From positions 1 through 5,383 of the forward strand of contig JAITCT010000304.1 of assembly GCA_031282925.1 (NCBI GenBank): a DNA stretch of 5,383 nt, written 5' to 3'. The position numbers were made by a program, and so were the translations under genes. Below, in pieces: positions 5,378-5,383 of the stretch. This stretch comes from Dysgonamonadaceae bacterium. Lineage in GTDB: Bacteria > Bacteroidota > Bacteroidia > Bacteroidales > Azobacteroidaceae. The notes under the pieces were generated by a model. The model worked only from the letters and a program-made list of their open reading frames with translations. It was not told where the DNA came from and made no database searches. Each line of letters starts with the position of its first letter. Positions within the stretch are counted from its first letter, which is position 1.

Positions 5378-5383
5378 CGTTCC

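Larger units (their letters stand above)
4988..5383. other. Intergenic region upstream of rsfS, no gene seen
   Basis: This 396-base stretch contains the rsfS promoter, then tandem and inverted repeats. An 82-codon plus-strand frame (5121-5369) begins inside the GC-rich palindromic block and crosses two hairpins; its Lys/Phe-rich peptide resembles no family I know. On the minus strand one frame is open from the right edge to about 5218 (roughly 55 codons, ending at a TAA), so the tail of a gene beyond the edge cannot be fully excluded, though the translation looks like low-complexity noncoding sequence. No tRNA or riboswitch pattern was recognised. Confidence 0.65.

Overview
The window looks like a chromosomal core region from a member of the Bacteroidota, probably the order Bacteroidales. 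Three things point there: the FtsH sequence type (a long linked periplasmic domain and the [16 protein letters not shown] stretch), the absence of Shine-Dalgarno sites, and a promoter upstream of the first gene that matches the Bacteroidota -7 consensus TAnnTTTG. Genus cannot be fixed from the sequence.

All four protein-coding genes lie on the minus strand and read right to left as one compact unit: rsfS (4987-4628), ftsH (4631-2598), cdsA (2601-1774) and a cstA-type transporter gene (1767-316). The first two junctions are 4-base ATGA overlaps and the third is a 6-base gap, so one transcript with translational coupling is likely. RsfS silences ribosomes in starvation, FtsH is the membrane AAA+ zinc protease, CdsA makes CDP-diacylglycerol for phospholipids, and the CstA-family protein is a carbon-starvation-associated transporter (pyruvate or peptides in characterised relatives). 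A plausible reading is that ribosome silencing, membrane proteolysis, lipid precursor supply and nutrient uptake share expression, but that is inference from gene order.

Right flank (4988-5383): a good Bacteroidota-type promoter sits about 30 bases upstream of rsfS. Behind it are a 3 x 7-base tandem repeat, a GC-rich palindromic block, a strong 15-bp stem-loop that may be a bidirectional terminator, two smaller hairpins and an 11-base direct repeat. I see no convincing gene there.

Left flank (1-315): this is the region downstream of cstA. It has no gene but holds five short palindromes of three sequence types within 175 bases, which looks like a cluster of dispersed intergenic repeats. At the extreme left is a second candidate promoter (TTTG, 20-base spacer, TAAATTCG) pointing out of the window.

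The coding part is ordinary conserved housekeeping. I found no sign of a new defence, mobile or biosynthetic system. The parts worth a second look are the intergenic repeats and the attachment of cstA to the rsfS-ftsH-cdsA unit.
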